DNA from: Holophagales bacterium
GTDB lineage: Bacteria > Acidobacteriota > Thermoanaerobaculia > Multivoradales > Multivoraceae
Direction of reading: 5' to 3'
Length of the DNA stretch: 64,000 nucleotides
NCBI GenBank assembly: GCA_009845425.1
Contig: VXZQ01000002.1
Coordinates: forward strand, 162,164 to 226,163
The first letter of the stretch is position 1. Every line of letters begins with the position of its first letter. The position numbers were made by a program, and so were the translations under genes. Below are positions 46,619 to 55,318 of this stretch, one piece after another. The notes beneath the pieces were generated by a model that searched no databases, was not told where the DNA came from, and was given only the letters and a program-made list of their open reading frames with translations.

Positions 46619-46721
46619 GGGCCCGGAAGCGCTCCGCGCCGCGACTACTCACCGTGACGCCGGCTGGTAGCATCCTGCGCCCGCGCGATCGAGCGGCGGC
46701 GGCCTCGCAGGACTGAAGACC

Positions 46722-48149
46722 GTGCTTCACAAGCAACTTCGCGTCACCGCCGCCCTGAACCTGGGCGGCGACGTCGCCGCGACCGTCGGGGCCTTCTTCC
46801 TGGCCTGGTACCTGCGGTTCGTCCAGCCGGTGATCGAGATCACGAAGGCGGTGCCCGACTTCGAGCCCTACCTCAGGATGCTGCCCTTCATCGTCCTGAT
46901 CTGGCCCACGGTCTACTACTTCCACGGCCTGTACCGCATCCGCCGCGGGCATAGCCGGGTGGACGAGATGATCAGCATCGTCGTCGCCACCGTGCTGGCG
47001 CTGGTCATCCTGACCTCGGTCCTGACCTTCGACCGCCTGACCCAAGCCGGAACGGACGACCCCTTCTCGTACAGCCGGGCGTTCTTCGCCCTGTTCGTCG
47101 TCACCGACATCTTCCTCGTCGCCTTCCTCCGGCTGGTGACCCGCGCCTTCCTGCGCATGGTGCGCCGCCGCGGTCACAACGTGCGCCGCATCCTGATCGT
47201 CGGCGCCGGCGACAGCGGCGAGGAGATCGCGGCCAAGCTGGTCCGTCACCGGGAACTCGGCTACGAAGTCGTCGGGTTCCTCGACGATGATCCGGAGAAG
47301 CTGCACTCGGAGATCGGCGATGGCGTGCAGGTCCTCGGCACCCTGAACGACCTGGAGGAAACGATCGAACAGCACGGCGTCGACCAGGTGATGATCGCCC
47401 TGCCCTTCGCGGCCCATCGCAAGATCCTCGACCTGCTCGACCGCATCGGAAACGAACTGATCGAGATCCGGCTCGTCCCAAACGTTCTCCAGTACGCGAC
47501 GCTGCGCGCCGAGATCGAGGACGTCGACGGCACGCCAGTCATCAATCTCTCCCACGTCCCGATGGAGGGCTGGTCGAGCCTGGCCAAGCGCACGATGGAC
47601 GTCGTTCTCTCCGCCGCCGCGATGGTCGTTCTCCTCCCGTTCCTGCCGGTCGTGATGCTGCTGATCAAGCTGGAGGACCGGGGCCCGCTCTTCTACCGCC
47701 AGGAGCGGATGGGCCTCGACGGCCGCTCTTTCATGATCCTCAAGTTCCGCTCGATGCGCGTCGGCGCCGAGTCCTCGACCGGCCCCGTCTGGGCAACGGA
47801 AGACGACCCCCGCCGCACCCGCATCGGCGCCTTCCTGCGCCGCTGGTCGATCGACGAATTGCCGCAGCTCTGGAACATCTTCCTCGGCGACATGTCCTGC
47901 GTCGGACCCCGCCCCGAACGCCCCACCTTCGTCCGCGAGTTCCGCGACAAGATCCCGAACTACATGCTCCGCCACCGCGTCAAGTCGGGCCTCACCGGCT
48001 GGGCCCAGGTCCACGGCTGGCGCGGCAACACCTCCATCCGCAAACGCATCCAGTACGACCTCTACTACATCGAAAACTGGAGCCTCCGCCTCGACCTCCA
48101 GATCCTCTGGCTCACCCTCCGCCGCGGCCTGACGAAGAACGCTTACTGA
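46722..48149 (+). CDS. Undecaprenyl-phosphate sugar phosphotransferase (WcaJ/polyprenyl PHPT type)
   Basis: A 475-residue membrane enzyme. Four N-terminal helices (about 10-130), a Rossmann-like CoA-binding domain (RRILIVGAGDSGEEIAAKL), then a re-entrant helix (KRTMDVVLSAAAMVVLLPFLPVVMLLIKLE) and the catalytic sugar-transferase domain: GPLFYRQERMGLDGRSFMILKFRSM, TRIGAFLRRWSIDELPQLWNIFLGDMSCVGPRPER and RHRVKSGLTGWAQVHGWRG. It transfers a hexose-1-phosphate, commonly glucose, to undecaprenyl phosphate. It starts at GTG 46722. An inverted-repeat element follows its stop. Confidence 0.93.
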   Translation: MLHKQLRVTAALNLGGDVAATVGAFFLAWYLRFVQPVIEITKAVPDFEPYLRMLPFIVLIWPTVYYFHGLYRIRRGHSRVDEMISIVVATVLALVILTSVLTFDRLTQAGTDDPFSYSRAFFALFVVTDIFLVAFLRLVTRAFLRMVRRRGHNVRRILIVGAGDSGEEIAAKLVRHRELGYEVVGFLDDDPEKLHSEIGDGVQVLGTLNDLEETIEQHGVDQVMIALPFAAHRKILDLLDRIGNELIEIRLVPNVLQYATLRAEIEDVDGTPVINLSHVPMEGWSSLAKRTMDVVLSAAAMVVLLPFLPVVMLLIKLEDRGPLFYRQERMGLDGRSFMILKFRSMRVGAESSTGPVWATEDDPRRTRIGAFLRRWSIDELPQLWNIFLGDMSCVGPRPERPTFVREFRDKIPNYMLRHRVKSGLTGWAQVHGWRGNTSIRKRIQYDLYYIENWSLRLDLQILWLTLRRGLTKNAY

Positions 48150-48170
48150 CGGACGTCGGCGGTTTGGCCC

Positions 48171-48415
48171 GTCTGCGGCGGGATGCGGGGGGAGGGTCCC
48201 AGCGGACGCGGCATCCGCGCGTCCGCGAGCGGACACGCGGACTGCGACGCACGTGGCGCGGGCCGCGCCACGTGGGTGCACCCCTGCTTGGTAGGTGTGG
48301 GGATGGGGGTTCGCTTCGGTCGGCTGCGCTTCGTCAGGTTGGTGGTAGATGGAAGTCGTCGGCAGTCGCTTGCCTCCAGCCCGCTGGGACCCTCCCCCCG
48401 CATCCCGTCGCAGAC
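48171..48415. mobile_element. Inverted-end element, copy 1 (245 bp, no ORF)
   Basis: Ends GTCTGCGGCGGGATGCGGGG.. (48171-48205) and its inverse complement (48381-48415) match at 34 of 35 positions. The interior contains GGGGGTTCGCTTCGGTCGGC and a GCAGTCGCTTGCCTCCAGCC stretch shared, in opposite orientation, with copy 2 (49237-49414). It encodes no protein. This copy carries an additional unrelated GC-rich palindromic segment near 48206-48285. MITE-like or large structured RNA. Confidence 0.7.
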
Positions 48416-48483
48416 TGGTCGGTGTCGGACAGGCTATTCTTGGACCACGCGGAGTGATTCCGGATCGACGGAAGGGAGAGGGC

Positions 48484-49002
48484 ATGAAGAGAATCGAGGA
48501 TCGAGTGTCGCTGTGGCAGTTGGGTGCGTTGGCTCTGGCCGGTTTGCTCCTGTTGGCCGCTTGTGCGGGGGAGGGAGGCGTTTCCGGTGCCCGCGCCGGG
48601 TACATCGCGGAGATGGGGTCGTTCTCGGTTGTAGCGCCCGCGATGGCCGAGGAGGCGACGGAAGACGCCGAGGCCGACGCTGAACCCACTGAGGAGGCTG
48701 CTGCACCGGCGGAGCCCTCGATGACTACCGTCCTGCTCGACTTCCTGATTCACAACGAGGGCTCCGGAACGCTCGACGGCGTGACGGTCGACCTCACGAT
48801 CGCCGACCCGGATGGCAACGAGAAAGAACGCCATCTCCTCTGGGTCGACACGACCGGCCTGACCAAGGGCTCGCAGCGACAGGTCGCCCATGAACTGACC
48901 GATGTCGCCTACGTTGAAGGCGACGGTTTCCACGTCGAGGTTCGTCACCCGATCCCGATGGAGGAGCGCGGCGACTACGCCGAGTTCGACGCCGAGAACT
49001 AG
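48484..49002 (+). CDS. Lipoprotein of unknown function
   Basis: A 172-residue protein from ATG 48484. The N-terminus MKRIEDRVSLWQLGALALAGLLLLAACAGEGG carries a clear lipobox (LAAC), so lipid attachment at that Cys is expected. A low-complexity acidic Ala/Glu linker follows (EEATEDAEADAEPTEEAAAPAEP), then a beta-rich domain (TVLLDFLIHNEGSGTLDGVTVDLTIADPDGNEKERHLLWVDTTGL) resembling FxLYD or Ig-like folds. A small membrane-protein gene follows 12 bp later. Confidence 0.75.
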   Translation: MKRIEDRVSLWQLGALALAGLLLLAACAGEGGVSGARAGYIAEMGSFSVVAPAMAEEATEDAEADAEPTEEAAAPAEPSMTTVLLDFLIHNEGSGTLDGVTVDLTIADPDGNEKERHLLWVDTTGLTKGSQRQVAHELTDVAYVEGDGFHVEVRHPIPMEERGDYAEFDAEN

Positions 49003-49014
49003 GAAGCCGCGCTC

Positions 49015-49296
49015 ATGGGGAGCGCCCGCAGCCTGACCGCGGCTCTCCTGACCTGTGCCGCCGTAGGCCTCCTGGTCTGGACCCTGACCGGGATCTACCT
49101 CTTCATTCTCGTCCTGCCCCTCGGTGCTTGGCTCTGGACTGTGGGCCGGCGCGGCAGAGACTTGCGCCGCCTACGGCGGCAGCCGGCGGGGACGCCGGCG
49201 CACCCAGTGTGCGACAGCGCAGTCCAACGTCGACCAGTCTGCGGCGGTGTGCGGGGGGAGGGTCCCAGCGGGCTGGAGGCAAGCGACTGCCGTTGA
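49015..49296 (+). CDS. Small membrane protein with a repeat-derived C-terminus
   Basis: Up to 93 residues from ATG 49015. Residues 5-45 form two hydrophobic helices (LTAALLTCAAVGLLVWTLTGIYLFILVLPLGAWLW), and then a basic segment (GRRGRDLRRLRR). Everything after about residue 55 is encoded by a palindromic repeat (49180-49211) and the left end of inverted-end element 2, so the original stop was probably lost or lies in the repeat. Function unknown. Confidence 0.5.
   Translation: MGSARSLTAALLTCAAVGLLVWTLTGIYLFILVLPLGAWLWTVGRRGRDLRRLRRQPAGTPAHPVCDSAVQRRPVCGGVRGEGPSGLEASDCR
49180..49211. repeat. Palindromic intergenic-type element
   Basis: AGCCGGC-GGGGAC-GCCGGCG then CACCCAGTGTG. The 18-nt block GCCGGCGCACCCAGTGTG (49194-49211) is identical to that at 6014-6031. 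Here it falls within the reading frame of the small membrane protein. Confidence 0.65.
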
Positions 49297-49414
49297 CCCT
49301 CCATCTACCACCAACCTAACGAAGCGTAGCCGACCGAAGCGAACCCCCATCCCTCCACCCACCGAGAAGGGGTGAGCGTCCGCTGGGACCCTCCCCCCGC
49401 ACGCCGCCGCAGAC
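49237..49414. mobile_element. Inverted-end element, copy 2 (178 bp, no ORF)
   Basis: Ends GTCTGCGGCGGTGTGCGGGG.. (49237-49271) and the inverse complement (49380-49414) match at 34 of 35 positions. The interior, read on the minus strand, repeats the GGGGGTTCGCTTCGGTCGGC-x-GCGCTTCGT-like core and the GGCAGTCGCTTGCCTCCAGCCCGCTGGGACCC right end of copy 1. It lies between the small membrane-protein gene and recA. Confidence 0.7.
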
Positions 49415-49445
49415 GGGCCCAACCGACGTCGAACCGCCAGCGCCG

Positions 49446-50507
49446 CTACCCGGCAGCGGCGGCCTGGTCGGTGGAGGCGGCAACGACGATGGCTGGCAGG
49501 CCGAGTTCGGAGCGGAGGTGGCTTTCGATGTCGTCGGCGAGGTCGGCGTTGTCGCGGAGGAACTGCTTGGCGTTCTCGCGGCCCTGGCCGAGCCTGGTGT
49601 CGCCGGCGGAGAACCAGGCGCCGCTCTTCATCACGCGCTTGTGCTGGATGCCGAGGTCGATCAACTCGCCGACGCGCGAGATGCCCTCGCCGTAGTCGAT
49701 GTCGAACTCGGCGACCCGGAAGGGTGGAGCGACCTTGTTCTTGACGACCTTGACGCGGACCCGGGAGCCGACGACCTGGTCGCCGTCCTTGAGCGCGGCG
49801 ATGCGCCGGATATCGATGCGGACGGAAGAGTAGAACTTGAGCGCGCGGCCGCCGGTGGTCGTCTCGGGCGATCCGAACATGACGCCGATCTTCTCGCGGA
49901 TCTGGTTGATGAAGACGAGCGTCGTCCTCGACTTGGCGACGATCGCGGTCAGCTTGCGGAGCGCCTGGGACATAAGGCGCGCCTGCAGGCCGACGTGGGA
50001 ATCGCCCATCTCGCCTTCGAGCTCGGCGCGCGGCACGAGCGCGGCGACCGAGTCGATCACCACGATGTCGAGCGCGTTCGAGCGCACGAGCATCTCGGCG
50101 ATTTCGAGCGCCTGTTCGCCGCTGTCCGGCTGGGAGACGAGGAGTTCGTCGATGTTGACGCCGATCTTCTCGGCGTACTCGGCGTCGAGGGCGTGCTCGG
50201 CATCGATGAAGGCGGCGGTGCCGCCGACGCGCTGAGCCTGGCCGGTGACCGAGAGGGCCAGCGTCGTCTTGCCGCTCGACTCCGGGCCGTAGACCTCGAC
50301 AACGCGGCCCCGCGGGAAACCGCCGGTGCCGATCGCATGGTCGACGGCGAGCGATCCGGTCGAGATCGACTCGATGCCGAGGTTCTCCTGTTCGCCGAGG
50401 CGCATGATCGCGCCCTTGCCGAACTGCCGTTCGATCTGGGTGAGCGCGCCCGAGATGGCCTCCTTGCGGCCGGCTCCCTTCTGTGCGTTCGCGCGGGCCT
50501 GCTTCAT
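49446..50507 (-). CDS. recA: Recombinase RecA
   Basis: A 353-residue DNA-strand-exchange ATPase and SOS co-protease. Walker [10 protein letters not shown] at 74-82; [92 protein letters not shown] lies 9 nt before ATG 50507. I saw no LexA-type box in the 208-bp divergent region shared with murB. Confidence 0.98.
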   Translation of the reverse strand: MKQARANAQKGAGRKEAISGALTQIERQFGKGAIMRLGEQENLGIESISTGSLAVDHAIGTGGFPRGRVVEVYGPESSGKTTLALSVTGQAQRVGGTAAFIDAEHALDAEYAEKIGVNIDELLVSQPDSGEQALEIAEMLVRSNALDIVVIDSVAALVPRAELEGEMGDSHVGLQARLMSQALRKLTAIVAKSRTTLVFINQIREKIGVMFGSPETTTGGRALKFYSSVRIDIRRIAALKDGDQVVGSRVRVKVVKNKVAPPFRVAEFDIDYGEGISRVGELIDLGIQHKRVMKSGAWFSAGDTRLGQGRENAKQFLRDNADLADDIESHLRSELGLPAIVVAASTDQAAAAG

Positions 50508-50715
50508 GGGTTGCTTTCTCCTGAGGGTGTGGTGGAGGCTTGGCGTGCCAGATGGGTTGCGAGCGTCACGCCCTGGAGACGGTCACGGCGCCGTCCCGGC
50601 GACATGGCCGGAGAGTGCGCGTGGCTATACTCCCGCGCGACCGGTTTGGCGCTCCCCTGGATCGTCAGACGGTTGAACGGAGGTCGGGAGTTGGCCGCTG
50701 CGGACGCTCGGCGAC

Positions 50716-51732
50716 GTGGCGCGGAAGAACGTGACAGCCAGCATCGACAAGGGCGCAGTCAGCGTATTGCAGCCCCCCGAGGGCGTCAACCTGAAAGCAC
50801 GGGATCGGCTCGCCTCGATACCCGGCGTCGAAGTCCGCGAAGCGGTGCGTCTCGCTTCGGTCACCACCCTGCGGATCGGCGGTCCGGCCGAGCTCTTCGT
50901 GCGGGTCGAGTCCGAGGCGGCGCTCACCGACGTGCTGACCGTCGCCCGGGAGGCTGCGCTGGCCCTGCACCTCCACGGCCACGGCTCGAACGTCCTGTTT
51001 CCGGACGGCGGCATGCGTGGCATCGTCTGCCGCCTCCGCGGCGAGCTGGAACAGGTCGAGGTGGAGGGTGAAACGGTGCGGGCCGGCGCCGGCGTCACCC
51101 TCGCCCGACTGGCCCGGGACACGGCGAAACGGGGTCTGCTCGGCCTCGAGGCGCTGTCCGGTTTTCCGTCGACGGTCGGCGGCGCCGTCGTCATGAACGC
51201 GGGCTGCTACGGCACGGAGATCCGGGACGTGCTCGCCGAAGTGCGGGTGGCTCGGCCCGGCCGGCCCGTCGAAACGCTGACCACCGCGGATCTCGAGCCC
51301 GGCTACCGGACGACGAGTCTCCAGGGAACGGAAGCCGTGGTCACCCGCGCCGAGTTCCGGCTCCGCCGCGGAGACGGCGATGCGGCTCTCAGGCGGATCG
51401 ACGAACTGAACCGGCGGCGCTGGGAGAGCCTGCCGTCGGGCAAGCCGAACGCCGGCTCCGTGTTCCGCAATCCGGAGAGTGACTTCGCCGGCCGGCTGAT
51501 CGAGGCCTGCGGTCTCAAGGGCGCGAGCAGCGGCGGCGCCGAGATCAGCCGGCGCCACGCGAACGTGATCGTCAACCGGGAGAACGCCCGAGCCGCCGAC
51601 GTCCTCGATCTGATGATCGAGGCTCACCGGGCCGTGCGGGACCGCTTCGACGTCGAACTGCGCCCAGAGATCGTGCTGGCAGGAGAGTTGGCTGACGAGT
51701 TCTGGCGCCGGGCCGCCGGAAACACCGACTAG
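50716..51732 (+). CDS. murB: UDP-N-acetylenolpyruvoylglucosamine reductase
   Basis: A 338-residue FAD enzyme making UDP-MurNAc for peptidoglycan. FAD-binding part: TTLRIGGPAELFVRVESEAAL, LHLHGHGSNVLFPDGG, ALSGFPSTVGGAVVMNAGCYGTEI; substrate part: NRRRWESLPSGKPNAGSVFRNPE (catalytic Ser) and LIEACGLKGASSGGAEISRRHANVIVN. It starts at GTG 50716. A TATACT -10-like site at 50626-50631 faces this gene but lacks a matching -35. Confidence 0.95.
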   Translation: MARKNVTASIDKGAVSVLQPPEGVNLKARDRLASIPGVEVREAVRLASVTTLRIGGPAELFVRVESEAALTDVLTVAREAALALHLHGHGSNVLFPDGGMRGIVCRLRGELEQVEVEGETVRAGAGVTLARLARDTAKRGLLGLEALSGFPSTVGGAVVMNAGCYGTEIRDVLAEVRVARPGRPVETLTTADLEPGYRTTSLQGTEAVVTRAEFRLRRGDGDAALRRIDELNRRRWESLPSGKPNAGSVFRNPESDFAGRLIEACGLKGASSGGAEISRRHANVIVNRENARAADVLDLMIEAHRAVRDRFDVELRPEIVLAGELADEFWRRAAGNTD

Positions 51733-51839
51733 CGGACCGCCGTAGAGAGCCTGATCGGGGCGCGCAGCGGGAATCTGAGACCCGATCCGCTGTTATCCCG
51801 GCTAGCCTCTTCCGAACCACCACGAAGACCCCAGCGCCC

Positions 51840-54779
51840 ATGCCCATACGAACCTCCGCCTCGATCCTGCTCCTCCTCGCGGGCGCCCTGCCGGCACTGG
51901 CGCAGTTGCCCTGCAATCCGTGCGTCGGCCTGGCGGCCGACGACCCGGCCGCCGCAGCGGACCTGCTGGGTGCGCTGCCGGCATTGCCCGAAGAGGCGAT
52001 ACTGGTCGTCAAGTGGCCGGTGGACCTGGCCGACGACGCAGCCCTCACTGCCGCCCGCGAGGCGGCCTCAACGCTCCGGGCCGCGGGTGCGCTGCCCTGG
52101 TACGCGGTTCGATTCGCCGCGCCGCCACCTCCGGCCGAGCGGGGCGACGACCTGACAGCGGAGCTCGAGCGGCTCGCCGAACTCGCCCGCACGGCGGCGG
52201 CCGGTTCCCTGTTTCAGCTCGACTGGCCGGGGGAGCTTCTCAACGAGCCGCAGGCCATCCAGGAGTACGCGCTCGCTCTCAAGCGGGCGTCGGTGGCGGT
52301 TTCGGGCGCGCAGCCGGACGCCGCCGTTGTCACCGAGCCCCTGCCGCCCGACCCGGAGCTGGTCCGGGCGCTGTACGCCCAGGAACTCGACGCCTACCTC
52401 GACGGAGTCGCGTTCGGGCCTCGTCGAGCGACCAACGCAGCCGGCGTCCCTGAACTGAAGCAGCTCATTCGGGAACTCGACCCGGACGCGCTCGTCGCGC
52501 TCGAAGCGAACCCGGCAGCCGGTAGTGGCGAAGGCGCGACGCTGGTGAGGGCCGCGGCCGAGGCCGAGGCCGGCGCCTCGCTCTCCCTGTTCCCGCTCTC
52601 CGGCGACACCGGGGCCGACGCGGGCACGGTGCGTGCCGCCCGGCTGATCGCCCAGGAGTTCTCGGGCGACGTCACTTTCGACCCCTACTCCACTCCCGCG
52701 GGCGCCGAAGCCTGGAGCTTCGTCCGGGGCGAGGACCTGAGCCTGCGAATCGTCGTGTCACCGCCCGCGGCGGGCGGACCGTTCACGCTCCGCTTCAGCG
52801 ACCGGCAGATCGGGTCGCCGGCGCGCTTCGACCCGGCGACCGGCGAGTCGGACCTCGTCTTCGGTGGACGCCGCACCCGCAACGGTTACGAACTCGAGCT
52901 GCGGGACGCCGCCGAGCCCTTCGTGTTCCGCCTGGAGCGAGATCTGGCGGTCGGGCTCGACGGCGCCGAGAGCGTCGAGGAGGCGCTCACGGTCGCCGAC
53001 ACCCGCCGCATCCCGGTCAGCGAGATCCTGCGGCGGCTGCAGGCCTTCGAGGACGATCAATCACGCCGAGTGGCGAACTACAGCGCCACGAACACGACAT
53101 CGCTCCGGTTCCAGCTCGGCACCGGCGTCCAGTCGGTCGACGCGACCTTCCAGGGGCCCTTCTTCTTCCGCCAGGGCGCGGGCTTCGACTGGGCCTGGGA
53201 CAACTTCTACGTCAACGGCATCCGTTGGCGACGCAAGCGGATCCCCGAGATCCCCCTGATCCAGCCGGAGAAGGCGGCGGCGATGCCAGCCGAGATCACG
53301 TTCACCAGGGAGTACCGCTACCGCCTGCGGGGCACGGCGACGGTGGAAGGCCGAGACACATGGGTTGTCGACTTCGAGCCGGCGGAGGCTCTGACCGAGG
53401 GACGCAGCCTGTTCCGCGGCACCGTCTGGGTGGACCGTGAGATCTACGCGCGGGTGAAGACGCGTGCGGTTCAGCTCGGCCTGACCGGTGACGTGCTGTC
53501 CAACGACGAGACCACGTTCTACACCCCGGTCGACGCCGGCGGCCAGCCGGCGGCGTGGGAGCGGTCGTCCTACTGGCTGCCGACCCGGGTCATCGGCCAG
53601 CAGTTGTTCTCGGTCCTGAACGCGACGACGATCGTCGAACGGGAGATCGAGTTGACCGGCATCCGCATCAACCCGGCCGACTTCGACACGCGACGCGACG
53701 CGACCCTGGCCTCCGAAGCGACGATGGTGCGCGACACGGAGGTGGGCCTCCGCTACCTGGAGCTAGACCAGGAGACCGGCGAACGCGTGGTCAAGGAGGA
53801 AGACAAGACGCGGATGTTCCTGCTCGGCGGCGCCTTCTACGACGAGGCCCAGGACGGTCCGCTGCCGTTGGGCGGGGTGAACTGGCTGTCCTTCGACTGG
53901 CGGGGCACGGGCACCCAGGCCGACCTGTTCATCGCCGGGCCGCTCATCCTCGCCGACATCGCCAACCCGAGCCTGTTCGGCTCCCGCTGGGACGCGGGCG
54001 TCGACGTCTTCGCGCTTGCCTTCGCCGGTGAGGACGTGCTCTACCGGGAAGGCGTCGAATCGCCGACGGAGAACGTCGAGCGGCTACGTCCGAACATCGA
54101 CTTCAGCCTGGGCCGGCCGCTCGGCAGCTTCGTCAAGCTCGACCTCCGCTACGAGCTGTCCTGGAACAACTTCCAGCGCGCCGACGAGACCGGCGAGAAC
54201 TTCGTTCTTCCCTCGGACCACCTGAGCCACAGCGTCGGCGCCATCGTCCGCTACATCCGCTCGGGCTACCGGCTCGTCGCCGGCGGCTCGTGGAACCTGC
54301 GCGACGAGTGGCAGCCCTGGGGCCTGGACGCCGCCAACCTGACCCCGGACAGCTACACGCTCTGGAACGTCGGCGTTGCCAAGACCTGGCATCTGCCGAA
54401 GTTCCAGAAGTTCGGCGTCGCCCTCGAGTACGTCGACGGCAGCGATCTCGACCGCTTCAGCAAGTACGAGTTCGGCTTCTTCTCGGACGTCAACGTCCAT
54501 GGCTACCAGAGCGACAAGGTACGGGCCGAACGGGCCGCCGCGGCCCATGTGAGCTACGGCTTCGAACTCGGCGAGATCTTCCGCATCGACCTCGTCGGCG
54601 ACGCCGCCTGGGCCACCGACCCCGCCTCCGGCCTCGACCGCGAACTCCTCGCCGGCGCCGGCATCGTCGGCACCTTCATCGGCCCCTGGGGCACCGTCGT
54701 CAACATGGACATCGGCCACGCCCTCGCAGGCCCGGACGACGGCTGGAGCGCCTTCATCGCCGTGCTGAAGCTGTTCTAG
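51840..54779 (+). CDS. Large outer-membrane protein: N-terminal barrel-like domain, LolA-like middle, C-terminal beta-barrel
   Basis: A 979-residue protein with signal peptide (ILLLLAGALPALA-Q). Residues about 25-290 alternate strand/helix with patterns like EAILVVKWPVD, PWYAVRFAAPPPP, DPDALVALEANPAA and SLSLFPLSGDTGA, suggesting a TIM-barrel-like fold. Residues about 395-640 (ILRRLQAFEDDQSRRVANYSATNTTSLRFQ..., YRLRGTATVEGRDTWVVDFEP, LFRGTVWVDREIYARVKTRAVQ) resemble a LolA/outer-membrane lipoprotein-sorting fold. The last about 300 residues are amphipathic strands ending ...AVLKLF, a terminal Phe typical of beta-barrels. No function assigned; domain calls are pattern-based. Confidence 0.7.
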   Translation: MPIRTSASILLLLAGALPALAQLPCNPCVGLAADDPAAAADLLGALPALPEEAILVVKWPVDLADDAALTAAREAASTLRAAGALPWYAVRFAAPPPPAERGDDLTAELERLAELARTAAAGSLFQLDWPGELLNEPQAIQEYALALKRASVAVSGAQPDAAVVTEPLPPDPELVRALYAQELDAYLDGVAFGPRRATNAAGVPELKQLIRELDPDALVALEANPAAGSGEGATLVRAAAEAEAGASLSLFPLSGDTGADAGTVRAARLIAQEFSGDVTFDPYSTPAGAEAWSFVRGEDLSLRIVVSPPAAGGPFTLRFSDRQIGSPARFDPATGESDLVFGGRRTRNGYELELRDAAEPFVFRLERDLAVGLDGAESVEEALTVADTRRIPVSEILRRLQAFEDDQSRRVANYSATNTTSLRFQLGTGVQSVDATFQGPFFFRQGAGFDWAWDNFYVNGIRWRRKRIPEIPLIQPEKAAAMPAEITFTREYRYRLRGTATVEGRDTWVVDFEPAEALTEGRSLFRGTVWVDREIYARVKTRAVQLGLTGDVLSNDETTFYTPVDAGGQPAAWERSSYWLPTRVIGQQLFSVLNATTIVEREIELTGIRINPADFDTRRDATLASEATMVRDTEVGLRYLELDQETGERVVKEEDKTRMFLLGGAFYDEAQDGPLPLGGVNWLSFDWRGTGTQADLFIAGPLILADIANPSLFGSRWDAGVDVFALAFAGEDVLYREGVESPTENVERLRPNIDFSLGRPLGSFVKLDLRYELSWNNFQRADETGENFVLPSDHLSHSVGAIVRYIRSGYRLVAGGSWNLRDEWQPWGLDAANLTPDSYTLWNVGVAKTWHLPKFQKFGVALEYVDGSDLDRFSKYEFGFFSDVNVHGYQSDKVRAERAAAAHVSYGFELGEIFRIDLVGDAAWATDPASGLDRELLAGAGIVGTFIGPWGTVVNMDIGHALAGPDDGWSAFIAVLKLF

Positions 54780-54789
54780 CTAGAGCGGA

Positions 54790-54966
54790 GCAGTGAGGGG
54801 ATCGGGGAGGGAGGCTCCCATCGGCCGCTCGCGCCCTCTCGGTAGAAGGAAAGTCAGCGCTCGCTTCGGTCGCCGGCGCTTCGCCAGGATGGCGGTTGCC
54901 GTAAGGTCGTCGGAAGTCGCTTGGCTCCAGCGCGCTGGGAGCCTCCCCTCCCGATCCCCTCACTGC
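54790..54966. mobile_element. Inverted-end element, diverged copy 3 (about 177 bp)
   Basis: Ends CAGTGAGGGGATCGGGGAGG.. (54791-54823) and the inverse complement (54933-54965) differ at about three positions. The interior (GCTCGCTTCGGTCG-CCGGCGCTTCGCCAGGATGGCGG, then GTCGTCGGAAGTCGCTTGGCTCCAGC) aligns with copy 1. It fills the gap between the outer-membrane protein stop and the Smr gene. No ORF of its own. Confidence 0.65.
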
Positions 54967-55006
54967 GCGAGTCTCTTCGAACAAATCAGCCCCTATCTCT
55001 TCAGAA

Positions 55007-55297
55007 ATGAACCCGGAAGACGAACTCACACCCGACGATGTCGTAGAAGTTCCCATCGGGGATGAGATGGACCTGCATCCGTTTCAGCCGCGCGAGGTGA
55101 AGGATGTCGTCGAGAGCTACCTGGATGCTGCGTACGAGAAGGGGTTCCGGGAGGTGCGGATCATCCACGGGCGCGGCATCGGGGTGCAGCGGCAGATCGT
55201 TCGGAAGGTGCTGGAGCGGGATCCGCGGGTCGTCTCGTTCAGGAGTGGCGGGCCGGGCGGGGGTGGTTGGGGCGCCACGGTGGCTCGGCTGCGCTAG
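55007..55297 (+). CDS. Smr domain protein
   Basis: A 96-residue stand-alone Smr domain. EMDLHPFQPREVKDVVESYLDAAYEKGFREVRIIHGRGIGVQRQIVRKVLERDPRVVSFR contains the LHxxxxxEA-like opening and the HGRG motif of Smr, as in the MutS2 C-terminus, which has nicking or RNA-cleavage activity in studied members. The end (GGPGGGGWGATVARLR) corresponds to the GGxGATxV closure. ATG 55007 starts just downstream of element copy 3. Confidence 0.9.
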   Translation: MNPEDELTPDDVVEVPIGDEMDLHPFQPREVKDVVESYLDAAYEKGFREVRIIHGRGIGVQRQIVRKVLERDPRVVSFRSGGPGGGGWGATVARLR

Positions 55298-55318
55298 CAA
55301 CCAGACACGGGGGCGGCG

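Noticed and set aside
48171..48415. Insertion sequence with its own transposase
   Set aside because: The element is under 250 bp and no frame within it resembles a transposase.
46407..48689. Long minus-strand open frame (760 codons) opposite the glycosyltransferase and sugar-transferase genes
   Set aside because: It is an antisense shadow of high-GC codons; the plus-strand proteins have clear catalytic motifs and the antisense translation has none.
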